Shown piece after piece: positions 17,380-25,289 of a stretch of 64,000 nt of DNA. A program made the translations under genes and the position numbers. Source of the stretch: JAZBPO01 sp963691775. Lineage in GTDB: Bacteria > Pseudomonadota > Gammaproteobacteria > Pseudomonadales > Azotimanducaceae. Numbering within the stretch: position 1 is the stretch's first letter; every line of letters starts with the position of its first letter. The notes under the pieces are model-generated. The model searched no databases. It was given only the letters and a program-made list of their open reading frames with translations, and was not told the DNA's origin. Location of the stretch: contig OY829369.1 in assembly GCA_963691775.1 (NCBI GenBank), forward strand, positions 2,170,001 through 2,234,000, given 5' to 3'.

Positions 17380-18546
17380 ATGTATACACTTAAACACCTC
17401 ACCACCGCCGCGCTTGCGGGGATCATGATCGGCGGTTGTAGTCTAAAATATGTGGAACCGGTCAAAGCCGCGGTAGCATCCGAAATCGGCGAGCAACCCA
17501 CGGAAACTCTCCCAACCGCTGTCTTATTCACACCCGGCGAGACAAACGACTTCGAATTTGAATCCAACGGCCTCACGCTCTCCGGCATTATTGACGTGCC
17601 TCGGGTCGAGGTAAAAGGCATGATCATCATCGTGCATAGCTATGGCGAAACCAATGTGCGCGAGTGGTATTCCAGGCGCGATATCCGCAAGCGATTTCTA
17701 AATATGGGGTTTGCGACCGTCCAGTGGGACAAACCCGGTCTCGGTCGCAGCGAAGGCACGTTTGATATCAATCAATCGGTCTATGAAAGTGGGCAGGAGG
17801 TCGTTGATGCCGCTGCATACTTGCGAAAAGTTGGTGCTCCAGGTGCCGACAAGATCGGACTTTGGGGTGGGAGCCGCGCCGGTTGGATCGCACCGATTGC
17901 GCTGACGAAAGACAAAGACCTCGAGTTTTGGATCTCTATCAGTGGCACCTCGGAAGAAGACAACTTCACCTATCTCCTCCTCTCCAATCTCCCCTACGAA
18001 GGAGCGACCCGAGAGCAAGTCGCTCAATATGAGCAAGAATGGCGTGCAGGGTGCAACATCTTTCGCAACGGCGGCAGTTTTGACGATTACCTTCAAGCAA
18101 CTGAAGTCCTTCGCGCTAATGAATACATCCTCAGCATGCGCGGCCCGTGGCCAACACGGGCTCAGTATGAAGAGAATCAGAAGCAGTGTACGGAAGGAAC
18201 ATGCGCTCGCGTTCATCAAGAAACATGCGATTACATTTGGATTTTGGACTTCGATCACATGCTTTCGTCGCTCGACGTCGATGTTCTTGCGCTATTTGGT
18301 GAGAAGGACCTGAACATCAATTCGAGGAAGGTTCGCACACTATACGAAGATACAATTGGGCAAAATCCCAACGCAACACTGCGCATCAAGGCCTTCGCGG
18401 ATGCGGATCACTCCCTCAATCAGACCGAGACAGGCAGTATGAAAGAGATGCGCAAGAACTGGGAGTTGATAGAACAGCCAAGGATAGAGGGCTATTACGA
18501 TGCTCAAACCGAGTGGCTCCAAGAATTCGTCCTAGATGACAAATGA
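17380..18546 (+). CDS. Lipoprotein alpha/beta hydrolase (dienelactone-hydrolase / peptidase-like)
   Basis: A 388-residue predicted lipoprotein: signal MYTLKHLTTAALAGIMIGGC with lipobox IGGC, then an alpha/beta hydrolase core. Visible elements: GMIIIVHSYGETN (oxyanion strand), TVQWDKPGLGRSEG, nucleophile elbow GLWGGSRAGWIAP (GGSRAG, Ser), acid-loop region VLALFGEKDLNIN (Asp) and ADADHSLNQTE (His). So the Ser-Asp-His triad is present. The substrate cannot be told. ATG at 17380 is chosen because it opens the lipoprotein signal. Base composition is clearly lower in GC than the core, and the gene sits alone between IS91 copies A and B, so it is foreign cargo. Confidence 0.8.
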   Translation: MYTLKHLTTAALAGIMIGGCSLKYVEPVKAAVASEIGEQPTETLPTAVLFTPGETNDFEFESNGLTLSGIIDVPRVEVKGMIIIVHSYGETNVREWYSRRDIRKRFLNMGFATVQWDKPGLGRSEGTFDINQSVYESGQEVVDAAAYLRKVGAPGADKIGLWGGSRAGWIAPIALTKDKDLEFWISISGTSEEDNFTYLLLSNLPYEGATREQVAQYEQEWRAGCNIFRNGGSFDDYLQATEVLRANEYILSMRGPWPTRAQYEENQKQCTEGTCARVHQETCDYIWILDFDHMLSSLDVDVLALFGEKDLNINSRKVRTLYEDTIGQNPNATLRIKAFADADHSLNQTETGSMKEMRKNWELIEQPRIEGYYDAQTEWLQEFVLDDK

Positions 18547-18950
18547 CGATTTCGCGACGCTGATATAATAGCCCCATAATTCCGAGCAAGCCGAACGCGA
18601 TCGTTAGGAGACTTAGGGTCAGCATCATAGCGAATGCAATAATGCATTTTTGCTTTGGCTTCCCAAAACCAATGCCCCACCGACGCCGCTCATGGGAAAA
18701 ACCAAAGCGCTGAAACCGGACTTTTCTGTCTTCTTGCAACAGCGGAAGACAGGTAGGAAAGTGTGTTAATAATTAAATGCGTGCGACAGCTTATGCCAGA
18801 AAAATGATCGAGCGGTTTAATGAATACAACGGGTGAACTTAGGCCGGCTGTCGATTTTTGCGAGAGTCCTAGAATCGCCCCACTACAGCCGCTGAACCAA
18901 ACGCAGGAAGCTCCCTAAAACAGACTCAACCAACCCAGTTTGGGCCCATC
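18547..18950. other. Low-GC intergenic stretch downstream of the hydrolase
   Basis: A reverse-strand frame starting at 18739 could encode a small membrane protein (KPKQKCIIAFAMMLTLSLL, then TIAFGLLGIMGLLYQRRE: one to two helices) but it runs on into the 3' end of the hydrolase gene and has no clear family. Otherwise nothing is recognised. The right edge is the abrupt start of the duplicated IS91-upstream segment at 18951. Confidence 0.35.
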
Positions 18951-19357
18951 TGGATCTTGGCGTCGGCGGCCATTCTCCTTTTCGGAGACGAAGCATGGGC
19001 TGATTCCGCCGTCGAGGCCTGGCTCAAGACTGGCACAGCGCGGTTCCTCTGCCCCCGCCTGGGGGGCCTGCTATGCGCCAAAGGCAACCGCACACCTGAT
19101 CGAAGCTGCTGACATCTGACGGATCGTATGGCCGCTCTGACCCATGCGAGCAGCATCCCGGTTCTGACTGACGATCGGCGTGACGGCCATCGGAAGGCCG
19201 TTGAAGAACATGGTCACCGGCCAAGAAACGCGGGCGCCGAACTTGCTTCTGGACGCACCAAGCGTGCGAGTTCCGATGCGGCGAAGCGGCGGCAGGCTGA
19301 CAGCGAATCGGGCGATCAGCCGATGCTGCCATACCGCGGTACTCGTAGCGTTGCTGC

Positions 19358-20887
19358 ATGTCCGTCGCACACGCGCCGCGATCTGCAGCCTCGGCTACTG
19401 GCTATCGCCGTCACGAACCCGAGCGCACCGCACTCTACAGGATTGTGGAATTCACGCTGCCGAACTTCGAGGCGGCACTCCAATCAGGTGAACGATCGGC
19501 GCCCCGGTTCGTCGAGCGCGAGTTCGAGGACTATCTGGCGTGCGGTCGCCTGGAACACGGCTTCGTTCGTGTGAAGTGCGACGGCTGCCGCCACGAGCAC
19601 CTGGTCGCCTTCTCCTGCAAGCGCCGCGGCTTCTGCCCGAGCTGCGGTGCTCGACGCATGGTCGAGACGTCTGCGCATCTCGTCGATCACGTACTCCCGC
19701 ACGTACCGATCCGCCAGTGGGTACTCAGCTTCCCGTACCCGCTCAGGTTTCTGTTTGCATCCAAGCCCGAGGCGCTCTCGCGCTGTCTCGCGGTGGTTCT
19801 CCGCGCCATCGAGACCGATCTGATCCGGCGAGCCGACCTGACGCGCGCCTGCGGTGCCCGGACGGGCGCGGTGACCGTGGTACAGCGCTTCGGAAGCGCG
19901 CTCAACCTCAACGTGCACTTGCATATGCTGATCCCGGACGGCGTCTATACCTTCGATCAGGGTATGCCCTGTTTTCACGAGGTTGGTCCCCCGCCAGCCG
20001 AGTCTCTGCAGCGACTGACCGCGCAGATCGTCCGGCGGGTCTACCGCCGACTCGTCGCGGACGGCTGGCTGGTTGAAGACGAGTTACAGCCCTGGCTGGA
20101 CCTCGAGGAGACGGACGCACTGGATGCGCTGCGCGCTGCCTCCATCCGCTACCGCGTCGCGCTCGGGCCGGGCACGGGTCGCCGCACGACAACCCTCGTG
20201 GACCCGTCGCTGACGCGACCGGAAACGGTGAAGCCTTTTACCGTGAACCAGCAAGGCTTCTCCCTGAATGCTGCCGTGGCCTGTACGGCGGACCGCAGGG
20301 ATCGGCTCGAACGGCTATGTCGATACGTCACCCGCCCGGCCATCGCGCTCGAGCGGCTCTCTCTGAACCGGCGCGGCGAGGTGCTGCTTGCCCTCAAGCG
20401 CCCCTTTCGGGACGGCACTACACACCTGAGGTTCACGCCGGAAGACTTCATGGCGCGGCTCGCTGCGCTGGTACCGCGGCCCCGCGCGAACCTGACTCGG
20501 TATCACGGCGTGTTCGCACCCGCGCATCCCTGGCGCAGCTCGGTCACGGGCACCAGGCGCGAATCAGCGATACCTGGATCCGACCGAGGCATCGCAACGT
20601 GCACCGGCCGCACCGCGCGCCATTGCCGCCATGAGCACTACTACGGCGGTGCGGTGGCAAACGACGATCAGCAGGCTGCATTCGCTCGACCGCCGAAGGC
20701 GCCGCTGACCTGGGCGGAGCGGCTGCGACGCGTGTTCGGGATCGAGATCACGGTGTGCCCGCACTGCGGCGGGCGGCTGCGGGTGATCGCCGATGTGACG
20801 GACCCGGATGTCATCGACCAGATCCTGGAGCACGTTCGGCGGGAAGGATTGCCGCGAGCGCCTCCGATGCGCCGCGCCCTCGCCTGA
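19358..20887 (+). CDS. IS91-family HUH transposase (full length)
   Basis: 509 residues. The N-terminal zinc-binding region has CDGCRHEHLVAFSC and CPSCGARRM (residues about 70-100); the HUH nuclease motif is VHLHMLIPDG (His-Leu-His, near residue 190); the tyrosine that forms the DNA link is in NLTRYHGVFAPAHPWR (near residue 385). A C-terminal zinc ribbon ITVCPHCGG follows near residue 465. Such enzymes nick single-stranded DNA at the element origin and drive rolling-circle transposition. No frameshift or internal stop is seen, so it may be active and could act on all twelve termini in the window. Confidence 0.92.
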   Translation: MSVAHAPRSAASATGYRRHEPERTALYRIVEFTLPNFEAALQSGERSAPRFVEREFEDYLACGRLEHGFVRVKCDGCRHEHLVAFSCKRRGFCPSCGARRMVETSAHLVDHVLPHVPIRQWVLSFPYPLRFLFASKPEALSRCLAVVLRAIETDLIRRADLTRACGARTGAVTVVQRFGSALNLNVHLHMLIPDGVYTFDQGMPCFHEVGPPPAESLQRLTAQIVRRVYRRLVADGWLVEDELQPWLDLEETDALDALRAASIRYRVALGPGTGRRTTTLVDPSLTRPETVKPFTVNQQGFSLNAAVACTADRRDRLERLCRYVTRPAIALERLSLNRRGEVLLALKRPFRDGTTHLRFTPEDFMARLAALVPRPRANLTRYHGVFAPAHPWRSSVTGTRRESAIPGSDRGIATCTGRTARHCRHEHYYGGAVANDDQQAAFARPPKAPLTWAERLRRVFGIEITVCPHCGGRLRVIADVTDPDVIDQILEHVRREGLPRAPPMRRALA

Positions 20888-21132
20888 AGCACCAGAACCT
20901 CTCGAAGTATCCTCCGTCCAATGGGCGGGCCAGTCCCGCTCGGCTCCGGACTAGGTTCTAGCGCCAGATGTCGATCTGGTCTGTGCGAGCCTTCCGATCG
21001 TGACGCAGGCTCAGGAACTACCCTGTAGGGCGAATCGGGTGTGCGCCTTGGTTGGACGCCATAAGGCGCACCACATGGCGAGGGTGGTGGCCGAAGGCTC
21101 GAGTGGACAGCCCCGTTATCTGTCCTATCCCC
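20888..21132 (+). repeat. Structured 3' terminus of the IS91-like element (probable origin end), reference copy B
   Basis: About 245 non-coding bases after the transposase stop. Three hairpins are evident: CCCTGTAGGG (around 21022), GTGCGCCTT with AAGGCGCAC (21041-21071, perfect 9-bp stem), and GGACAG-CCCCGTTAT-CTGTCC just before the end, then TATCCCC. A hairpin followed by a short fixed 3' tail at the end downstream of the transposase is the known layout of the IS91/ISCR replication-origin end, whose tail in some ISCRs is also CCTAT-rich. Right of 21132 every copy meets different DNA. Confidence 0.8.
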
Positions 21133-21386
21133 CCCAACAGAAAGGTTGATGCTTGCTCACGGCCTGCTTCTCGCGAACGTGCTGGTTCGTTAGGAGACCC
21201 AACAAGTTCGGATCGGGGAATGCACCCTGGATCCGTCGAGAAAACTTGACGGAGTGCCAACCTGCTCGATTCGAGCCGGTCTGGTCAGGCGCGGCACACT
21301 GCAGGAGTCGGAGCCAAAGGCCAGCGGCGCAAGCCATCACCGGGGAAAGGGGCCACCTGTCAACCACGGTAGGTATGGAGAAGTTC

Positions 21387-21650
21387 ATGCAACAGCTAAC
21401 TGCAGAAGAAATGTCGATGGTGTCGGGCGGTGCCGGAGAAGGCATCGCAATCGGCGGGCTAGCCGGCGGCATCGGGGGGATCGCGTTGGGTGGATCCGCC
21501 GGAGCATGGATTGGTGGCGCAATCGGTTCCCTCGCGGGCCCAGGCGGCACGATCGCCGGCGTCGCAGTCGGAAGCGCAATCGGGCGCAAGTACGGAGGAA
21601 CAGTAGGAAGTATCGGTGGGGCTTACCTAGCACGGAACGCGGAATGCTGA
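21387..21650 (+). CDS. Double-glycine-leader bacteriocin-like peptide precursor
   Basis: An 87-residue peptide. The first 15 residues MQQLTAEEMSMVSGG form a textbook double-glycine leader (Leu-x-Glu-Glu-x3-Val-x-Gly-Gly), cleaved in known systems by C39-peptidase ABC exporters. The remaining ~72 residues are extremely Gly/Ala/Ile-rich with repeated GxxxG zippers (GLAGGIGGIALGGSAGAWIG) and end in ARNAEC, typical of pore-forming class II bacteriocins or microcins. The ATG at 21387 has GGAGAAG at proper spacing; an ATG at 21375 is an alternative. No exporter is present nearby. The next gene, a small membrane protein, could be the immunity factor. Confidence 0.75.
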   Translation: MQQLTAEEMSMVSGGAGEGIAIGGLAGGIGGIALGGSAGAWIGGAIGSLAGPGGTIAGVAVGSAIGRKYGGTVGSIGGAYLARNAEC

Positions 21651-21663
21651 AGGGCCCAATCGG

Positions 21664-22059
21664 ATGAAGATCAAAATTTCATCCGTGACGATACAGGCCG
21701 CCCAGCTGTGGTCGGCCTGTATCGCACTGTTAGTCGCTCACGCTTGGATGTACCTACCCCGGGCTGACTTCTGGACTGGTGGAGTCCTGTATCCCACTTT
21801 GGTTTCGATCGGCGTGGGGGCGTTCGTGCTTTTCACGCCAGGCACGGGTGACGAAGTGCCGGATCAGGAAGTACCACAAGCTTGGGTGCTCCCGCTAATC
21901 CTAGGCCCCGTGTTCATGTCCATCGCGGCGTGCATCGCGGCCCATGCAATAGGCAGCTTCGAGGAAGTCCTGTGGGTTCTGATGGCAGTGTCCGCCGGAA
22001 CCGGACAGCAGATTGGTGCACTCATGAAGACCGCGAGCGGTGGAGACGGCGGCGCCTAG
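21664..22059 (+). CDS. Small membrane protein, candidate immunity partner
   Basis: 131 residues with about four hydrophobic segments (QLWSACIALLVAHAWMYL; GVLYPTLVSIGVGAFVLF; WVLPLILGPVFMSIAACIAA; EEVLWVLMAVSAGTG). It starts 13 bases after the stop of the double-glycine peptide gene, so the two are co-transcribed. Peptide followed by a small polytopic protein is the usual bacteriocin-immunity pair, but no immunity family is recognised. The role is inferred from position and topology only. Confidence 0.6.
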   Translation: MKIKISSVTIQAAQLWSACIALLVAHAWMYLPRADFWTGGVLYPTLVSIGVGAFVLFTPGTGDEVPDQEVPQAWVLPLILGPVFMSIAACIAAHAIGSFEEVLWVLMAVSAGTGQQIGALMKTASGGDGGA

Positions 22060-22112
22060 CCGGGCAATGGCGGCGACGCCATAGATACGTCGCCGCGGAG
22101 GAGAAGTTCCGA

Positions 22113-22460
22113 ATGCTGAAGGGACTCGCAGGCAAGCTCCGCGCGAGATTTGGTCGAAACGACGACCCATTCGAGAGCGAAGCCGTGTCCTTGGCGCTCG
22201 GCGAACCGCTCAGGAACGCGGAGCCGGTGGCAAACGACGATCAGCAGGCTGCATTCGCTCGACCGCCGAAGGCGCCGCTGACCTGGGCGGAGCGGCTGCG
22301 ACGCGTGTTCGGGATCGAGATCACGGTGTGCCCGCACTGCGGCGGGCGGCTGCGGGTGATCGCCGATGTGACGGACCCGGATGTCATCGACCAGATCCTG
22401 GAGCACGTTCGGCGGGAAGGATTGCCGCGAGCGCCTCCGATGCGCCGCGCCCTCGCCTGA
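22113..22460 (+). CDS. Chimeric ORF: cargo gene start fused in frame to IS91 transposase C-terminus
   Basis: The frame begins MLKGLAGKLRARFGRNDDPF with GGAGAAG upstream, a plausible third gene of the bacteriocin cassette. After about 38 codons (near 22225) it continues in frame into the transposase tail starting VANDDQQAAF and carrying the CPHCGG zinc ribbon, ending at 22460. The native 3' end of the cargo gene is lost. Whether the 115-residue fusion is made or has any function is unknown. Confidence 0.45.
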   Translation: MLKGLAGKLRARFGRNDDPFESEAVSLALGEPLRNAEPVANDDQQAAFARPPKAPLTWAERLRRVFGIEITVCPHCGGRLRVIADVTDPDVIDQILEHVRREGLPRAPPMRRALA

Positions 22461-22705
22461 AGCACCAGAACCTCTCGAAGTATCCTCCGTCCAATGGGCG
22501 GGCCAGTCCCGCTCGGCTCCGGACTAGGTTCTAGCGCCAGATGTCGATCTGGTCTGTGCGAGCCTTCCGATCGTGACGCAGGCTCAGGAACTACCCTGTA
22601 GGGCGAATCGGGTGTGCGCCTTGGTTGGACGCCATAAGGCGCACCACATGGCGAGGGTGGTGGCCGAAGGCTCGAGTGGACAGCCCCGTTATCTGTCCTA
22701 TCCCC
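22225..22705 (+). mobile_element. IS91-like 3' terminus, copy C
   Basis: Matches 20650-21132 and shares the rare variants of copy B in the terminus (GATCTGGTCTG, GTGACGCAGG), so B and C are close sisters and probably the most recent pair. The left edge lies inside the transposase gene. It ends CTATCCCC at 22705, followed by unique DNA starting GACTAAAG. Confidence 0.9.
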
Positions 22706-22788
22706 GACTAAAGTTCAGTAGTGACACATGGCAGACGTCTGTGCTCTGAAAGCGCGAGAGGAAGCGGCGCTGCCAGGAGCGTCCGCTT

Positions 22789-22857
22789 ACCGGCCGTCCG
22801 ATAACCGGTCGTCCGATGAACGGTCGCCGCTTCGCTTGCGCCGTCCCCAGGGGACGG
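22789..22857 (+). repeat. Short tandem repeat and palindrome upstream of the MerR gene
   Basis: About two and a half copies of a 15-base unit (CCGGTCGTCCGATRA) lie at 22789-22832, followed by the palindrome CCGTCCCC-A-GGGGACGG-like sequence at 22841-22857, 40 bases before the MerR-type regulator. The palindrome could be its operator, as MerR proteins bind palindromic promoter spacers, but no -35/-10 pair around it is obvious. Confidence 0.35.
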
Positions 22858-22896
22858 ACCCAGCATCGGTCATGTCCAAGGTGAGGAGCCCGGGCA

Positions 22897-23658
22897 ATGA
22901 GTCATCTCAGTGCGAAGCAAGCGGCCGAACGTCTCGGCATCAGCGTAAAGGCACTGCGTGTCTATGAGACGCGGGGTCTTATCCAGCCAAGCAGGTCTGC
23001 TGCGGGCTGGCGGCGGTATGGAGACGGCGAGCTGCGCACGTTGCACAAGGTGCTCACGCTCAAGTCTCTGGGGTTCGGACTCTCCGAGATCAGTGCTCTG
23101 CTCGCTGACGATGTCTCGCTCGACGCGGTGCTCGATGCGCAGGCAGCTGGCCTCCAGCAGCGACTGGACCGGGTGCTGTTCGCCATGCGCGTGCTGCAGA
23201 CGGCGCAGACGAAGCTTGCGCGCCGAGGCGCCCTCGCCGTGGACGATCTCATCCAACTGACTCAGGAGACGATCATGACCACGACTGAATGGACCGATGC
23301 ACACGACGCCCTTGCGCGTCGCCACTTCGACGACCAACAGATGGACGTCCTTGCCCAGCGCAAACTGTCGCCCGAACTGCAGGCAACCCTTTTCTCGCGC
23401 TGGCAGGCGCTCGTCGAGGAGGCGGAGGGCCTTCGCGCCGGTGCGAGCGACTCGCCGGAGGCGCTCGACTTCGCCCGTCGCTGGACCGAGGTTGCCAGCG
23501 AGTTCTCGGGCGGCGACGCCGACATGGAGCGCGCGCTGGCCACCTGGTACGAAGAGGGGTTCGCCGACGATGAGCGCGCCGCGCTCATGCCGTTCTCGCG
23601 CGAGGTATGGATGTTCGTCTCGGCGGCGGTCTCCCATCTTCCAGACGGGCACGTTTGA
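22897..23658 (+). CDS. MerR family transcriptional regulator with C-terminal TipAS-like domain
   Basis: 253 residues. The N-terminal winged helix-turn-helix is typical (LSAKQAAERLGISVKALRVY, then YETRGLIQPSR and WRRYGDGELRTLHKVLTLKS), followed by a coiled-coil dimerisation helix (about residues 85-125) and a helical C-terminal domain rich in Trp/Asp/Glu (residues 135-250: DAHDALARRHFDDQQM; FARRWTEVASEF) resembling the TipAS ligand-binding fold. Start ATG has GGAG nine bases upstream. It is the first gene after IS91 copy C and lies 160 bases ahead of an ATP-grasp gene on the same strand, so it may regulate it. Confidence 0.8.
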   Translation: MSHLSAKQAAERLGISVKALRVYETRGLIQPSRSAAGWRRYGDGELRTLHKVLTLKSLGFGLSEISALLADDVSLDAVLDAQAAGLQQRLDRVLFAMRVLQTAQTKLARRGALAVDDLIQLTQETIMTTTEWTDAHDALARRHFDDQQMDVLAQRKLSPELQATLFSRWQALVEEAEGLRAGASDSPEALDFARRWTEVASEFSGGDADMERALATWYEEGFADDERAALMPFSREVWMFVSAAVSHLPDGHV

Positions 23659-23821
23659 GGCCTCGGGGCAGCGGGGCGCCGGCGAACGCGGTCGGTGCCT
23701 CGCAGTGCCGGCGTGGGCGCCCCCTGCTGGGAGCGCTCCCGGCCGGGCGCTGTTGTAGGCTGCGCATCCCTCGCACAGCGTGTTCACCGTTGTGTGCCCC
23801 GCAGATCATCGAGGCAGCGCC

Positions 23822-24757
23822 ATGAGCAAGGTTCATGTCATCCACGAGAACCCTGAGTGGAGTCAGCCGCTCTTCGGGCAATTCGATCGCCTCGGCGTGC
23901 CCTATGCCGACTGGTTCCTGCACGAGGGCGTGCTGGACCTCGGCGAAGCGCCCCCGGAGGGTGTCTTCTACAACCGGATGAGTGCGTCCTCGCACACCCG
24001 TGACCACCGGTTCTCGCCGGAGTACGCGGGTGCCGTGATCGCCTGGCTCGAGCGCCATGGCCGCAGGGTGCTGAATCCCGGTCGGGCCCTGCAGCTCGAA
24101 GTGAGCAAGGTGGCGCAATACGCCGCGCTGGAAGCGGCTGGCATCCGAACGCCGCACACGGTCGCCGTCATCGGCACGGATGCGTTGGTTGCGGCTGCCG
24201 CAAAGCTCGGCGCGCCATTCATCACCAAGCACAATCGCGCGGGCAAGGGCCTTGGCGTGCGGCTCTTCCAGTCCGCCGCCGAGCTTGACGCCTATGTGCG
24301 CAGTGACAGCTTCGAACAACCCATCGACGGCATCACGCTACTGCAGCAGTACATCGCGGCGCCGGAGCCCTACATCACGCGCTGCGAGTTCGTCGGGCAG
24401 GAATTCCTCTATGCAGTGCGCGTAGACACCTCCGACGGCTTCTTGCTGTGTCCGGCCGACGAGTGCCAGGACGAAGACGCAACCGTATGCCCGGCGACGT
24501 CCGCGGCGAAGTTCGAAATCGTCGAGGGCTTCACGCACTCGGTGCTCGACGCCTATCGGCGCATGCTAGTGGCGAACGATGTGCACGTCGCCGGCATCGA
24601 GTTCATCGTCGACGCGCAGGGCACGGCGTACACCTACGACATCAACACCAACACGAACTACAACCCCAGGGCCGAGGCGGCGGCGGGGCGCAGCGGCATG
24701 GAAGCGATTGCGCGCTTTCTCGCGCGAGAGCTCACAGCGCTCGACGTTGCGGCTTGA
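23822..24757 (+). CDS. ATP-grasp (RimK-like) ligase
   Basis: A 311-residue cytosolic ATP-dependent carboxylate-amine ligase fold. The pre-ATP-grasp part (MSKVHVIHENPEWSQPLFGQ; VFYNRMSASSH) is followed by the nucleotide-binding lobes: KVAQYAALEAAGIRTPHTV, PFITKHNRAGKGLGVRLF (Lys and glycine loop), LLQQYIAAPEPYITRCEFVG, and the metal-binding end VAGIEFIVDAQGT with YDINTNTNYN (Glu/Asn ligands). The pattern is that of the RimK/biosynthetic peptide-ligase group acting on an amino acid or peptide; the substrate is unknown. It is cargo between IS91 copies C and D, with the MerR gene upstream. Confidence 0.82.
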   Translation: MSKVHVIHENPEWSQPLFGQFDRLGVPYADWFLHEGVLDLGEAPPEGVFYNRMSASSHTRDHRFSPEYAGAVIAWLERHGRRVLNPGRALQLEVSKVAQYAALEAAGIRTPHTVAVIGTDALVAAAAKLGAPFITKHNRAGKGLGVRLFQSAAELDAYVRSDSFEQPIDGITLLQQYIAAPEPYITRCEFVGQEFLYAVRVDTSDGFLLCPADECQDEDATVCPATSAAKFEIVEGFTHSVLDAYRRMLVANDVHVAGIEFIVDAQGTAYTYDINTNTNYNPRAEAAAGRSGMEAIARFLARELTALDVAA

Positions 24758-24764
24758 GAAGGCC

Positions 24765-24959
24765 TTACTGCTCCGAGAGCACGCGCTCGAGTGCCTCGGG
24801 CGTGTTCCACTTGCCGCGATACAAGCGAACGGCGTAGGTGCCTGCGGTTGCCAGGATCATCACCACGAACACCAGCCAGGCCGCGCGCGAACCCATTTCC
24901 CACACTTCGATCACCAGCACCTCCACGATGAGCATGAGCCAATGGAGGAGGATGCTGGC
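24765..24959 (-). pseudogene. C-terminal fragment of a membrane protein
   Basis: Reverse-strand frame of about 64 codons ending at 24765: HWLMLIVEVLVIEVWEMGSR, then AAWLVFVVMILATAGTYAVR and LYRGKWNTPEALERVLSEQ. Two hydrophobic segments. There is no start; the 5' part was removed where the IS3 end begins (about 24960). It converges with the ATP-grasp gene and may have belonged to the same donor locus. Confidence 0.5.
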
Positions 24960-25289
24960 CTGACCTGCCTGTCGTTTCTCGGACCAGCTGAAGCCTGAGA
25001 GGATGGCTCCCGCAAGGAGGAGCCATGAAGAAGAGCCGATTCACCGAAGACCAGATGGTGCGCATCCTGCTCGAAGCCGATCAGACGTCTGTTGCCGCTG
25101 CAGCCAAGGCACACGCTGTTAGCGAGCAGACCATCTACACGTGGCGAAAGCGCTACGGCGAACTTGAGGTGAACGACGTTCGTCACCTCCGCGCGATCGA
25201 GAAGGAGAACACCCGGCTGAAGAAGCTGCTGGCCGAGCGAGATCTCGAAATCGAGATCATGAAGGAGGTGAACGCAAAAAAGTGGTGAG
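24960..25289 (+). mobile_element. IS3-family element, left-end fragment
   Basis: Begins at about TGACCTGCCTG and contains the complete orfA but lacks orfB: sequence matching the IS91 3' end begins right after the orfA stop. The insertion or deletion that created copy D therefore removed most of this element. Confidence 0.7.
25025..25288 (+). CDS. IS3-family transposase OrfA
   Basis: 87 residues: helix-turn-helix FTEDQMVRILLEAD and AVSEQTIYTWRKRYGELEV, then the leucine-zipper-like helix ENTRLKKLLAERDLEIEIMK that mediates OrfA/OrfAB multimers. An AAAAAAG slippery heptamer at 25276-25282, just before the stop, is the known site for programmed -1 frameshifting to OrfAB in this family. Because orfB is gone, no active transposase can be made from this copy. 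It is preceded by AAGGAGGAG at the right distance. Confidence 0.9.
   Translation: MKKSRFTEDQMVRILLEADQTSVAAAAKAHAVSEQTIYTWRKRYGELEVNDVRHLRAIEKENTRLKKLLAERDLEIEIMKEVNAKKW

Larger units (their letters stand above)
18951..21132 (+). mobile_element. IS91-family element, intact copy B
   Basis: The only copy in the window with a complete transposase. The right end is exact: CTATCCCC at 21125-21132, as in eleven other copies. The left end is not defined, because the ~380 bp upstream segment is shared with 13323-13701; the true terminus is somewhere between 18951 and 19357. IS91 elements move by rolling-circle transposition without target duplication and can mobilise flanking DNA when the terminating end is ignored. 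Confidence 0.85.

Noticed and set aside
18416..18739. A reverse-strand small membrane protein after the lipoprotein hydrolase
   Set aside because: It overlaps the 3' end of a solid gene on the other strand and has no family support; it is only mentioned in the intergenic entry.
20888..21132. Group II intron ends, because of GTGTGCG and several hairpins
   Set aside because: There is no reverse transcriptase, no domain V-like GAGC/GTTC hairpin near the 3' end, and the 3' end is CCCC rather than AY.
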